Shown: piece by piece, positions 52,929 through 62,533 of the stretch
How the letters are laid out: every line of letters starts with the position of its first letter
How positions within the stretch are numbered: the first letter of the stretch is position 1
Assembly: GCA_907165135.1 (NCBI GenBank)
Contig: OU015569.1
Span: 6,448,001 to 6,512,000 of the forward strand
Length of the DNA stretch: 64,000 bases
DNA from: Oikopleura dioica
Lineage: Eukaryota > Chordata > Appendicularia > Copelata > Oikopleuridae
Direction of reading: 5' to 3'
The notes under the pieces: model-generated
Database searches by the model: none
What the model was told of the DNA's origin: nothing
The model's input: the letters and a program-made list of their open reading frames with translations, nothing else
Position numbers and translations under genes: made by a program

Positions 52929-55900
52929 TCAAACAGACATAAACTGAACATTGGCTTTGTTCTTCCCACATTCGTTCTGCCACATTTTGTATGTCTCTGA
53001 CGCTTTCTTTCTGAAGGCGACTGGAAGCGCAGCGAAATGGCTCTTGACCTGCACTTCTGAGCCAATTCTGTACAACAATTTCAAACACTCCACCGTATTG
53101 TTCACCTCTGAAAAGTAATTCAAGATTTCTTCATCCTACTAACTTTTCAAAGGGAAAAGAGAGCTTGAGGGCGAAATTTACTACTTACCAGGGAATTTAA
53201 TTGCCAAGCTGAGAAATGGCTCAAGAATGAAGCCCATCGGTTTTCCAATTTTCTCGCTCAAATGAGAATTATTCGATATGCTCTGTAAAAGTCTCCGCAA
53301 AGGCTCAACTAAATCAGCAGCATTCTTCAACTCCAAGATCGCGACGATATACATTTTAACTGCGGCGACAATCAACGGTGCAAGTTGACACAGTTTCTTT
53401 CTAAGTTTTTCCATAGTGAGCATCGTGTCCAAAATACCAATAAATGAGTACAAATGACTTTCGGTTAACTCTTCCGGTAAATCCATAGCGATGTCGAGTA
53501 TTCTTTGTAAACGGACGCGGGATATATTGATCTTGAGCGTGAATATCTGCTGCATTATCATGGCTTCAAGGGGTTATCAAATGAATAATTCAAAATAAAT
53601 CGAAAAGCTATATGCAGACTATTAAAAACTTTCGTTGAGTAACCCTTTCCCATGAAGACGTAGTTGCCCATCGTGGCAGTAGTCAGGGTTCCAATTCTGG
53701 CTGAGCGCTGAGCGATATCTGAGCGTGAGCGAGCGATGAGCGAGCGAGCGATCGCTCACGCTCCGCTCACTCAACTGATTTTCATAGAGAACCGCTCAGT
53801 CGCTCGCTCGCTCAAGGTCAAAAAATATGATAGCTGAGCGAGGTTTAAGCGAGATCCGAGCGAGGCTGGAGCGACGTTGGAGCGAGTTTTGAGGGACATT
53901 GGAGCGAGGTTTGAGCGCCGCTCGAGCGAGGTTTGAGCGACGCTTGAGCGAGGTTTATTACTCACTAGCCAATTCTCCGCGCTTATTGGCCAAGATCTAA
54001 AAACTCCTTGGCGGATAGCGAATGAATGAGTAGGATTTTAAGTCACGGATTTATTAAAAAGAGAGAATTTCAAATAAATTCTGCGAATAATTCTAGCATA
54101 TTGTTGCCAGCAATATACGGTTGGCGTGTTAGGTCGTTGGGTTTTCCCCGCCGTCTACAACTATTGAGTTGGTAACAGTAAAAAAATATTTTTCGCTGAA
54201 ACCCACCGTCCTCAACCTTACATTTTTTCAAAATTTAGGCTCGACTCAACAATTGGTTTCGTTAGCTCACAATATCCAGGTGGCGTGTTAGGTCGTTGGG
54301 TTTTCCCCGCCGTCTACATCTGTTGAGTGAGTTAACATATAATATTTTTCGGTCAGCCTGATTTGTCATTGATACCCAAGGCAACCCAATAATTTATTTT
54401 TTACGACAGCTTCATTATTTCTCTTTCGATTATTACAGCCATTCAACAGGTTTCTTCAACAATTAGACTAACCTCAAAAATTGGTTATGTTAACTTACAA
54501 TATCCAGTTGGCGTGTTAGGTCGTTGGGTTTTCCCCGCCGTCTACAACTGTTGAGTAGGTTAACATAGAATATTTTACGGCTAGCCTGATTTTGATTGTG
54601 GGTCTAAATTATACGGTATAATAACCCTAATTATACCGTATAATCCAGGCTACTCCTGCATTTCACAAAATCCCGCATTTCTCAAATCCTGAATTTCTCA
54701 AAATCCCGTATTTCTAAAATCGCAATATCAGGATTCTGCCGATTCAGGATTTTGGGAAATGCGGGATTTTTTATTCCTTCGAGTTAATTTTCTTGCTGAC
54801 AAAATTTAAATTGATTGATCATATAACTTAATTTTCTTGGCTTCTCCATAGCCAATCCAGGATTGGCAATCCTGGCTTCACCAACTTCAGTCCTGGCTTC
54901 AACAACTTCGATCTTAGCTTTACAGACGTCAATCCTGGTTGCTCAAACGTCAATCCTGGCATCTCCAGCGTCAATCCCGGCTTCTTTAAATCCGATCCGG
55001 CCGTCACTTTCTTCAAACCTAGCTTCTCTGATGTCAGTCCCGGCTTCTCAGTTCTCTATTATTGCTTCTTGAATGTCGATAATGGCTTTTCGAAGATTTG
55101 ATTATTGTTGGAAAATCCTTGATTGAAACTGATGAAGCCGGGATCGACGTTGAAGAAGTCGGGATTGACGTCAAAAAACCCGGGGTTGACATTGGAGAAG
55201 CCGTGATTGAAGTCGGTGAAGCTAGGATTGAAGATGTAGAAACCAGAATTGACGATGGACGAGCCATGATTGATATTATATCAATGATATTTGAGAAAAC
55301 ATGATTAAAGCCAGGATTTGGGTTGAAGGCTTCAACTTGAAGCTAGGATCGGCTTCTTTTTGGGCGAACGGCGACTTTGGCAAATGGAGACCAAACGGAC
55401 TTGAAATTTTAGCTGAATCCTTCATTTCTCAAAATCCGGCTTTTCTCAATACTCTATTTCCAAAAATCCTGAATCCGCAGAATTCTGAATTGGCGATTTG
55501 AGAAATACGGGATTTTTAGAAATCCGGGATTTGAGAAATGCGGGATTTCGGGAAATGCGGGAGCAGCCAGATTGGGCTATAAAAGAACTTCTATTGATGA
55601 CCAGAAAAATGAAGTACGGTTCGCCAAGAACCTTCTCGGCGAACCGTTGAGGGGTCTATTTTGGCGAACCGTTCGTCAACCAAAATTTTCTTGCTTCGCT
55701 TGACGAATCCTCAATGTTTTCGCCTTTGCTTCGCTTTTGCCTTGATTTTTTTTTGGCAAATTTGAATGCCTGGGGAAGTTAAAAATTTCGCTCGAGCGTC
55801 GCTCAAATGTCGCTCAAATGTCGCTCAGATTTCGCTCAAACCTCGCTCAAATCTCGCTCAAGCGTCGCTCGCTCAGTCGCTCCGCTCGCTCAGCCGATAT

Positions 55901-58900
55901 TTGAAAAATCTCGCTCAGCCACTCGCTCGCTCAGCCTTCGCTCAAACGTCGCTCGCTCATCGCTCGCTCAAATTCAGAAATTTTTGGCCAAATTTGGAAC
56001 CCTGGCAGTAGTATCTATCAAGTGATCTATCGTCCCGTGTATCCATTTCTGGAGCACTTGCATTTTCTGATCATCAGCACTTTTCTCTGTAATTGTAAAC
56101 TCCGAACCCTCCTGTCGAGAAATCGCCGCCACCACGTGCTGTAATTCAAGCGTTCGTCTATCGGCTGGCATCATCCGCAGTCTAATTGTGATTTGATTGC
56201 GCTTCAAATATTTCCACACCACTCCAATTACCACTTTTTAGGTTGAAAATAGCAATCGACAAGTTCGACTTATTTATAGAACAAGGTAAATGCTGTTTTT
56301 CAAATGGAACTAATAATCAACCCTTTCCTGGGTGTTTCTCTTTCCGCAAAAGGTCCAGCGCATTATTCTCGCCACAACGATCCAAAATATCAAAAATACG
56401 CTTCAGCATATTTGACAGATCTCCGAGTTCTTCTTGCGTTTGGCAAAATTCCATCTTTGTCGTGACTAGTTTAGTCAATAACTCCAGTTTTTTTAACTGC
56501 TCGGCGCTGAATTTCGCCTTCTCGCGCCCGGAAGAAAATAAATATATAAGTAAGTCCAACGCATCGCTGTAAGTAGTGAAACGGCTTGTTAGATTCAACT
56601 CAAAGATCTTTTTAATCAAAGGCCAAAGCTCTACATTCCCAGTGTCTCCTTTGTACAATCTCTTGCGAAGCTCCTTTATCAAGCTATGCACTATTCTTTC
56701 GTCGTCGAAGTTCTCATCTATTGCTGAGAGAATATCGCTTGCCTCTGCTGAGTGGAAGGCGCATTCCGCAGACATATTGGCAAGCTCATCCAAAATAAGA
56801 TAATTATTTTGACTCGCTACTTCTTCGCTTCGCATAGCATTGAAGAATTCATCGCCAAGTTCAAATGCCTTCAACGCTTTTCTTTCCCCAATCGAGTTCG
56901 AGTGAGTAAGCACTTTATACGCGGTTTGTAGGCCTTCAGAGGTGAAACTCAAGCGTTCTTTAAATAGTTCTAGTTTCTTATTCGTGGATAAAAATGTGAG
57001 GGGAAGCATGCGCGCCAGTTTTTCATTTTCGGAGTCAATAATCGCTGTCGAAACTCGCTCAAGAATCGGTAGAGAGGCTGCAAAGATCTCCGTTACGAGC
57101 AAAGCGAAGTCCATTTCCATCAGGCGAATAACAAGCTGGGTAGCGTTCTTCGGACAAAACTCAAATACTTCTGGGACTAAGCGAAGTAGGATTTCTTGAG
57201 AATACGGCGACATTTGAGTCTTGTTTGTTTCGAAGAAAAGCTGAAGTCTCTTCGTGTGCTTTTTGACGTTTAGTTCGTGGATTACTGCCCATTCTAGTCG
57301 CAAAATAAGGAGCTCAGCCATTGCTTGGACACCTGCTTTTGGAAGTAAATGCTCCTCAATTGATTTGAGTTTTTCGCAGCAATTTTCGCTAGGAGTAAAA
57401 AATTAATGAAAAAATAATGGTCAGCTTTTCAAAAGAAAGCCTAATGCTATCGGGCGTCTTTTCCTCAGATATTGTTTTTTAACTCACCTTAGAAACTTTA
57501 CTTCATACTCGTGCTCACACAGGAACATTCGCCTTGCCTTTTCCACTTTCCAGTATTTTGCCGCAAGTTCGACCCAAAAGGAACCAGATCGAATATGATA
57601 CTGTTCAAGGATAGAAAGTATATTTGCGAGGATGCACGTAAGATCTCGCTCGTCCTGCTCCGCTATCGTCAGTCCATTGATATCGAGGCATTCGAGCTCG
57701 TAGCAAATCACAGTAATGATTATATTGAGGATATTGTAGATTTTCCTCTCGTTCTCGGGCGATTTAAAAATATTTAGAGCCGTCCTGGTGAGATACTCCA
57801 AGTCAGCGATAAGCGCGGACGGAAGCCATTGGCGAGTAAGCGCTTTGAAAGGTTGCTCGAAAAGCGCGCTCAAATTGTCACAATCATCCTCGAAATTTAC
57901 GCTAAACACCATCCCGAAGAGTCTTTTCGATGACTGTGTCTTGTTGTAGAAGGCGCAGACCCGCGTCATCACAGAAATCAGGTCCCCCTTTCTCCAGCGA
58001 GTCCAAAGGATTGGATTGAGGGGTTGCAAGATCGCCGAGTCCATATCCGCCACGAGATTGACGAGATCTTCGAGCTCGATTAGATCGACCTCCTCATTGA
58101 CGATCAGTGCATGAAGTGAGTTCTTGATGAAGCGGCCGATGTAAGATTGACGATTCCCTTTCACATGGAATCGAAATCTGTCGACAACGCTCACAAACGT
58201 CCCGAGAAGCTGACAATGCGCAGTCGTTAGTCTTTACAAAACGCTCACAAAATATAATTTACCGCTGAAGATATTCTCTTGCCAAAAGTTGACAATATTA
58301 TGATAGATATATGTTATTGTGACGATTTCCTTGATGGATCTGGAACGATTTCGGAAGCGAACGAGCAGGAAACAAGTATCTTTAAATAGGGCCCCGTCAT
58401 CAACGACCTGCCGTACGTGGTCAGTGATTCCATCAGTACACGAGCATGCTCTGGCCGATCGCCAATTTCCCTTAGCTTCGACCAAAGCTTAGGTGGCTCT
58501 AGCTTCACCTTCTTTTCTTCCGGCTGGTCTTCACGGTCGTCCTCCTTCCCCTTATACGATCGGAACATACTCGGTGGAAAGACTGTGACCTTGAGAAATT
58601 CGCGCAAAAGTTTCTCCAGCTCGATATCTTTCGCTTTTTTGGCCGCAATGACCGCATCTAAGACAGCTGAGAGCTCTTTCTCTACCACCCAGTCGGCGCT
58701 CGTTGCCCTGAAAGAAGAGCTACTCAAAGAGAACCGAGCCAACTACGAATGCGTGCGAGAGTGTACCTAAATCTGCTATTTGCACTGGTGAGCATAAGAA
58801 TGACAGAGTTTCTCTGCTTCTCGTGATTTTTAAGTTTCTCGACATTCTCAGCGAGTCCTATCAATTTAATCGCCTCCAGAATCGCGCGCCAATTAGCCGA

Positions 58901-58909
58901 CGCCGCCAT
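52929..58909 (-). CDS. Large helical-repeat protein, possibly Urb2/Npa2-like ribosome biogenesis factor
   Basis: Multi-exon minus gene, ATG at 58907-58909 (MAASANWRAILEAIKL, preceded by AATATTAG). It is almost entirely amphipathic helices with Leu/Glu/Lys heptads (FLRRFLKV, LVNLVADMDSAILQPLNPILW, ELLTKLVTTKMEFCQTQEEL), consistent with HEAT/ARM-type solenoids. The C-terminal exon (KSHFAALPVAFRKKASETYKMW) resembles the conserved end of Urb2/Npa2. That resemblance is weak, so family confidence is low. An inserted 2.3 kb transposon (53684-56004) lies between the exon 56230-56004 and the exon ending at 53560. A canonical GT-AG intron (about 66 nt) joins the sequence left of the transposon to the exon at 53571, in the frame reached if the element is spliced out from 56000 to 53697. 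Confidence 0.5.
53700..53955. repeat. Left subterminal GAGCGA array of the hAT-like element
   Basis: Degenerate repeats of TGAGCGAG, GAGCGACG and GAGCGAGG, roughly 15-20 nt apart. The reverse-complement array is at 55786-55977. Such arrays often are transposase-binding repeats of hAT elements; here that is inference. Confidence 0.7.
54123..54546. repeat. Three copies of a 37-bp conserved block
   Basis: GGCGTGTTAGGTCGTTGGGT, continuing TTTCCCCGCCGTCTACA, occurs at 54123-54159, 54282-54318 and 54510-54546 with no or one mismatch. The flanks (CAATATCCAG before, GTTGAGT then GTTAACAT after) are also shared, so the full unit is about 70 bp, spaced by 159 and 228 bp. No TSD or coding capacity. Confidence 0.85.
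54608..54644. repeat. 15-bp inverted repeat ATTATACGGTATAAT / ATTATACCGTATAAT
   Basis: The two copies (54608-54622 and 54630-54644) are exact reverse complements separated by 7 bp, just outside the nested inverted-repeat unit. Each is itself nearly palindromic. They may be ends of a small element or a binding site. Confidence 0.7.
54645..55570. mobile_element. Nested inverted-repeat unit inside the hAT-like element
   Basis: The left arm (about 54645-54760: CAGGCTACTCC then repeated TGCATTTCACAAAATCCCG words) is matched by the reverse complement at about 55480-55570 (GGATTTGAGAAATGCGGGAT words, ending GGAGCAGCCAG). The arms are about 100 bp and share several successive 22-25 bp sub-repeats. 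No TSD is clear. It looks like an older insertion, or a diverged fold-back, within the larger element. Confidence 0.65.
54850..55275. repeat. Palindromic array of about 21-24 bp degenerate repeats
   Basis: From about 54850 to 55080 the sequence repeats a unit like TCAATCCTGGCTTCTCC; from about 55125 to 55275 the complementary unit (GAAGCCGGGATTGACGTTGAAG) is repeated. The two halves mirror each other around 55100. The 21-bp-type period gives spurious open frames on both strands. Confidence 0.7.
55786..55977. repeat. Right subterminal TCGCTC array of the hAT-like element
   Basis: TCGCTCAAA, TCGCTCAG and TCGCTCGCTCA words repeated about every 10-20 nt; the reverse complement of the left array. 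It begins just right of a small hairpin region (GGTTCGCC/GGCGAACC near 55617-55650). Confidence 0.7.
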
Positions 58910-59110
58910 TCTAATATTTTTATTTCAGTTTTTGCAGTCAGTGAGTGTGTTCAAAAGAAAAAAAACTCTCCCAAACGAAAATGAATTCGCAGAAAGCTTT
59001 CTTTCTCGTATATTTCAGATTTTGAAATTTATAAAAGTCTAAACAGTATGTCTAGCCGCCAGAGTCGATCCTTTTCTTGTTATCGCGTCCTTGTGCACAT
59101 TGTACTTGAC

Positions 59111-60046
59111 CTAGAATTTGATTTTCAGTGTCTTGAAGCGCAATAACCGAGGTACCTTGAGACCATCAGGAATATTGAGCTTTCTCTTAAACTGTCTTCC
59201 AAGCGATACAGCTACTGTCGGTTCTGGAATCTCCGCTGTCCATAGCTGAAGACGATCGACCCTCTTTCGAATTTGAACTACAGCTCCGTTAATGTACTCT
59301 CCGCCTTCTTCGAACCCTTCGCCTAACAAAATCAAACAATAAGAAGTGCAAGAAACTCGAAATCTCACCGATGCATCCAAGGAGAGTCTCGAGCCAACTG
59401 CCATCAACATTACACCTAAATTTCTTGTCGGTTTCCAACACCCATTTGCCTCCGTCTTCATTCTTGCTATCCTCCCACTTGGGGGCGATGCCTGCTTTGA
59501 AAATCATGTAGTCCGAGCCAACCGAAAGCTTGGACGGCTTTGTCAGTGTTTTTAAACTGTATTTAGAATCGTTGATATTTAAGAATTGCCGATAGAAATA
59601 TCAAAAATGAAAAACACCCGCCAATGTCACATGATGATAGCAAGCCCAAAAGTCCTCGACAGTTTGGAAAGTCATCACTTTCGTCATTCTTTCTTCCCAC
59701 TCCTTGCTCTTGTCTGACGAGAGGTACCAGAAGTCCCAAGCAGACTCTACAAGAAGATGGTTAAAACTGTATTCGAAGTAGATAACATGGAAATTCTCTA
59801 CAATCAGTTAAAATTCCATAACAATGATCCGGCTTTCTCTTTTTAGTTCCACATCAAGGCTGGAATTCTCCTGAGAAAAAAGAGTTTACCTAGTGGGTGG
59901 AGATTCTGTTCATTTGTTGCGGCGTCGCCATCTCCATTGACCTGGGCAGATGATTCTTGCGCCGCTTCCCCGTTTTCAATTTCTTCTTCGCCTTCCTGTT
60001 TGGGCACTTCCTCGACGACTTCGTTGCTGGTAGCAGTGTCAGACAT
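59111..60046 (-). CDS. Translation initiation factor eIF4E
   Basis: Binds the mRNA cap and recruits eIF4G. After an acidic, Gln/Glu-rich N-terminus (MSDTATSNEVVEEVPK) the core shows SAWDFWYLSSDKSKEWEER, then TVEDFWACYHHV, DYMIFKAGIAPKWED with the cap-stacking Trp and the following Glu, the KWVLETDKKFR region, SWLETLLGCIGE and RVDRLQLWT. The C-terminus ends FKTLKIKF. Exons are joined by short introns (for example near 59330-59365). The gene ends 201 bp upstream of the Urb2-like start on the same strand, so it may be the first gene of the operon with Urb2-like and kinesin. Confidence 0.85.
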
Positions 60047-60746
60047 TGCTATCTTATTTTCTTAAACTAACAATATTAATTGATACTTTCAATTAATATT
60101 TTTTTTTTCACTTGAGGGAGTCCAGTTTCGGAGCTGTTATGATTTATTCTATATCGCAGATAGGTGAATAGGTGTATTAGTAACTATCTCTTTAAATGAC
60201 TCAACGTGTCATTAAAAATAAGTTACTCGTCGAGTAATAAATTCGCCTTCGAGGAATTTCAAGGCGAGAAATTTCAATCCGTCGTTTTCATAATTCTCAT
60301 AACTAACTACTCTCAAAAAACTAATTTGATTATTCACGACTGGTACTTATTTTTTATACAGTTCGTTTAAAGGAATTATGTGATTTATACAGGCTTTATT
60401 ACTGACCTTGTTATTGCAGCTACTTGGTCGTGGGGTGTCTGTTGGTTGAGGTGGCGTTGGATAATCGAGGAGGGCGATGTTCTCTTCTGGGTCGAGGTTT
60501 CCTTCTCTCGCGCTTTTCCCGGTGCGGTTGGTCTCGCTCGCGTTTTCAAAGCTCGGCGATCCGCCCCGCTCATTGGTCGCCCGCCACTCCACCTGCAGCT
60601 CTCCCACTTTCAATCTCGACTCTGCCGTTTCTCTGTCTGCCAACTGTCCGTTTTCTTGTTTTTTTTTGTTCGAAAGAGAAGAGACGGACCCAACTATCAT
60701 CATCTTCTACTTTGTTGCCTAACCGTGTTAAAAAGAAATAAATAGA
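60047..60746. other. Divergent promoter region, possible coding not resolved
   Basis: Spacer between the eIF4E start (minus) and the gene at 60747 (plus). A 118-codon minus frame (60347-60703) rich in Ser, Glu, Asn and Pro is open here, and two plus frames overlap it. None has motifs, so I do not call a gene. Confidence 0.35.
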
Positions 60747-61855
60747 ATGACGAGTGTGATTGACGAGACCCATTGCCGGAGAACCGTCGAGGAGTTATGG
60801 GTAAGCAGCGATTATTCTGACGCAATGATTTCGATTTTGTTACGTTAGCCTAATGAGTGATCACGCGTTTCAGACTGCGGTGAAGGACTATCAACGAGAG
60901 TCGCAGGAACTAGCCAGGAACCTAGTGACGATGGCGATCGAAGAATCTAACCTGCCGACGATGGCGCAGTTAGGACTCGACGTTCCAGACGGAAAGCGGA
61001 AACTGTCAAGACGACGCGAAAAGACGAAAACAGAACCCAAGAAAAGTAGCTCCAACTGTGAGTGCCCAGTGGATGAAGAGTACCAGATACCCTTTGCGTG
61101 CACCGACAGAAACAGCCCACCAACGACTCCACCGCCCGCCTTTTCGAGTAGCCCCCGCGTGGCAAAGAATTCAGGCAGAGGTTCCAGCGCATTTTCAATT
61201 GTTCTGTAGAGTCGAATATCTTTTGAACCCTAAAACAGAATACATTGTCCTCGACGAATACCGCTGCACAGACAAGATCGACGGGGCGGAGAAAAGCAAA
61301 CACCAAAAAGTACAAAAGGAAAACTCGCGAACGAAGATCACTAGCTTCGAACAGATGTCAAATATGAGCTGCAACGTAGAAAATGGACGGCCGCTGTTGA
61401 CCTATCGCGACGGCAGCACTGGATGCGACATCAAACGCTTTGAAAAGGAACTCGCGTACGAGAAACGCCGCTTCGAGAGCCACTGGAAGCGAGTTATACA
61501 GAAAGGCGAGCAGAAGATCTCCATGTTGGAGGCGGAACGACGGAGAATGGAGAAGGAAGCGCGTGAACGATCGCAGAGCAAATATAGCGAATGCTCGGAC
61601 GATTCGACGAACACTGATCCAAATGCGAGTGAAGTCTCGCTGACCGACACTCTCAGTGGGTCCGCTCACTCGTCCTTATGGGTTAGCTTTCCTCTTGCGT
61701 TTCCCTTCAACAGTGAAATTTAGTCGGAGGACACCGATTTCGATGATTTCGACGTCTGCCGAATCTGCGCCGAAGAATGCATAAGCGTTGAATTCGCAAC
61801 GCTTGGAATTTGCAAAATCTGCTTCCAGATTACTTTTCCGAACGTCAAGTGGTAA
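60747..61855 (+). CDS. Unknown charged protein with C-terminal double CxxC zinc-binding-like motif
   Basis: Starts MTSVIDETHCRRTVEELW, then a GTAAGC intron, then a basic segment (AVKDYQRESQELARN, KRKLSRRREKTKTEPKK). A GTGAGT intron of about 58 nt moves to the frame with VEYLLNPKTEYIVLDEYRC and a coiled-coil-like Glu/Arg stretch (YEKRRFESHWKRVIQKGEQK). A last exon has VCRICAEECISVEF and LGICKICFQITFP, two CxxC pairs about 20 apart, before the stop at 61853-61855. No family is recognised. The CxxC pairs suggest a single zinc ribbon. Confidence 0.6.
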
Positions 61856-62533
61856 CTGTCATTTTTATTCTGTAAGCTGTTTTTTAATTTTCGCTTTCTA
61901 ATAAGTTTGTTAAGTTCATTTTCACTTATCAGCAAAATTTTCACGCGAGCAAGTAAAGATCCAGTACTGAAACGGCGAAAAAGAAAACACACGAACCTAT
62001 CACACCATGACTTCTCCCACTGATACGTCGACGGAAAAATTCACTCTATTTATTACCACTATTATCGATGATGCTCTCTACTTGTCCGTACCCACTGCCT
62101 TTAACATTGATGAAACTGATAAAAAGGAGAATAAATTGCCGCGGCCTGATCCGCCAAGTCACGACCAAATAAAAGTCTTTTACTCGCACTGAATTTTCTC
62201 TTCGGCAAAGTCAAGCGTGTTATCAGCAGGACAGAAAAGTTCTGATCTCTTGAGAACATTATGCTGCGAATAAAAATATTTTCAAAATGAAAAGGATGTT
62301 CGGCAAATATAGTTCGGTAGAAAACGCGAGATTCTCATAAGAGGAAAATTTCATTTCATTTTGCTCTCTTGGGCGGAGCAGCTGCGATTGGACGCGGCAC
62401 GCTGCCTCCACCACCACAGCACCAATAACATTTCATTTTTGTATTCTTTGGAAAGGAAAGCATCGTTCTTGCATCTCATCGAAAATGAAGCAGTACGAGA
62501 ATGGATAAGAAGATATGAGCACTGTACAGAGAT
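61856..62533. other. Intergenic, small frame only
   Basis: A 61-codon intronless plus frame (62007-62192, MTSPTDTSTEKF...) is possible, but it has no motif or splice evidence. Otherwise nothing recognised. The last part is the upstream region of the Gal3ST-like gene. Confidence 0.35.

Larger units (their letters stand above)
53684..56004. mobile_element. 2.3 kb non-autonomous hAT-like DNA transposon with 8-bp TSD, inside the Urb2-like gene
   Basis: The ends are inverted CAGGGTTCCAA (left) and TTGGAACCCTG (right), flanked by GCAGTAGT at 53676-53683 and 56005-56012, an 8-bp target-site duplication. CAGGG-type ends with an 8-bp duplication are typical of the hAT superfamily. No transposase frame is seen. 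The subterminal arms are long arrays of GAGCGA/TCGCTC words in opposite orientation (about 53700-53955 and 55786-55977), so the element can fold back. The interior holds three copies of a 37-bp conserved block and a second, nested inverted-repeat unit. Confidence 0.8.

Noticed and set aside
54863-55072. Repetitive open frame with SIL-ASPT heptads (also minus at 55034-55267)
   Set aside because: Produced by the 21-bp period of a non-coding tandem array in a transposon; present on both strands.
53700-55977. CRISPR-like or satellite array
   Set aside because: The repeats are degenerate, oppositely oriented at the two ends and bounded by a target-site duplication, so they belong to a DNA transposon.
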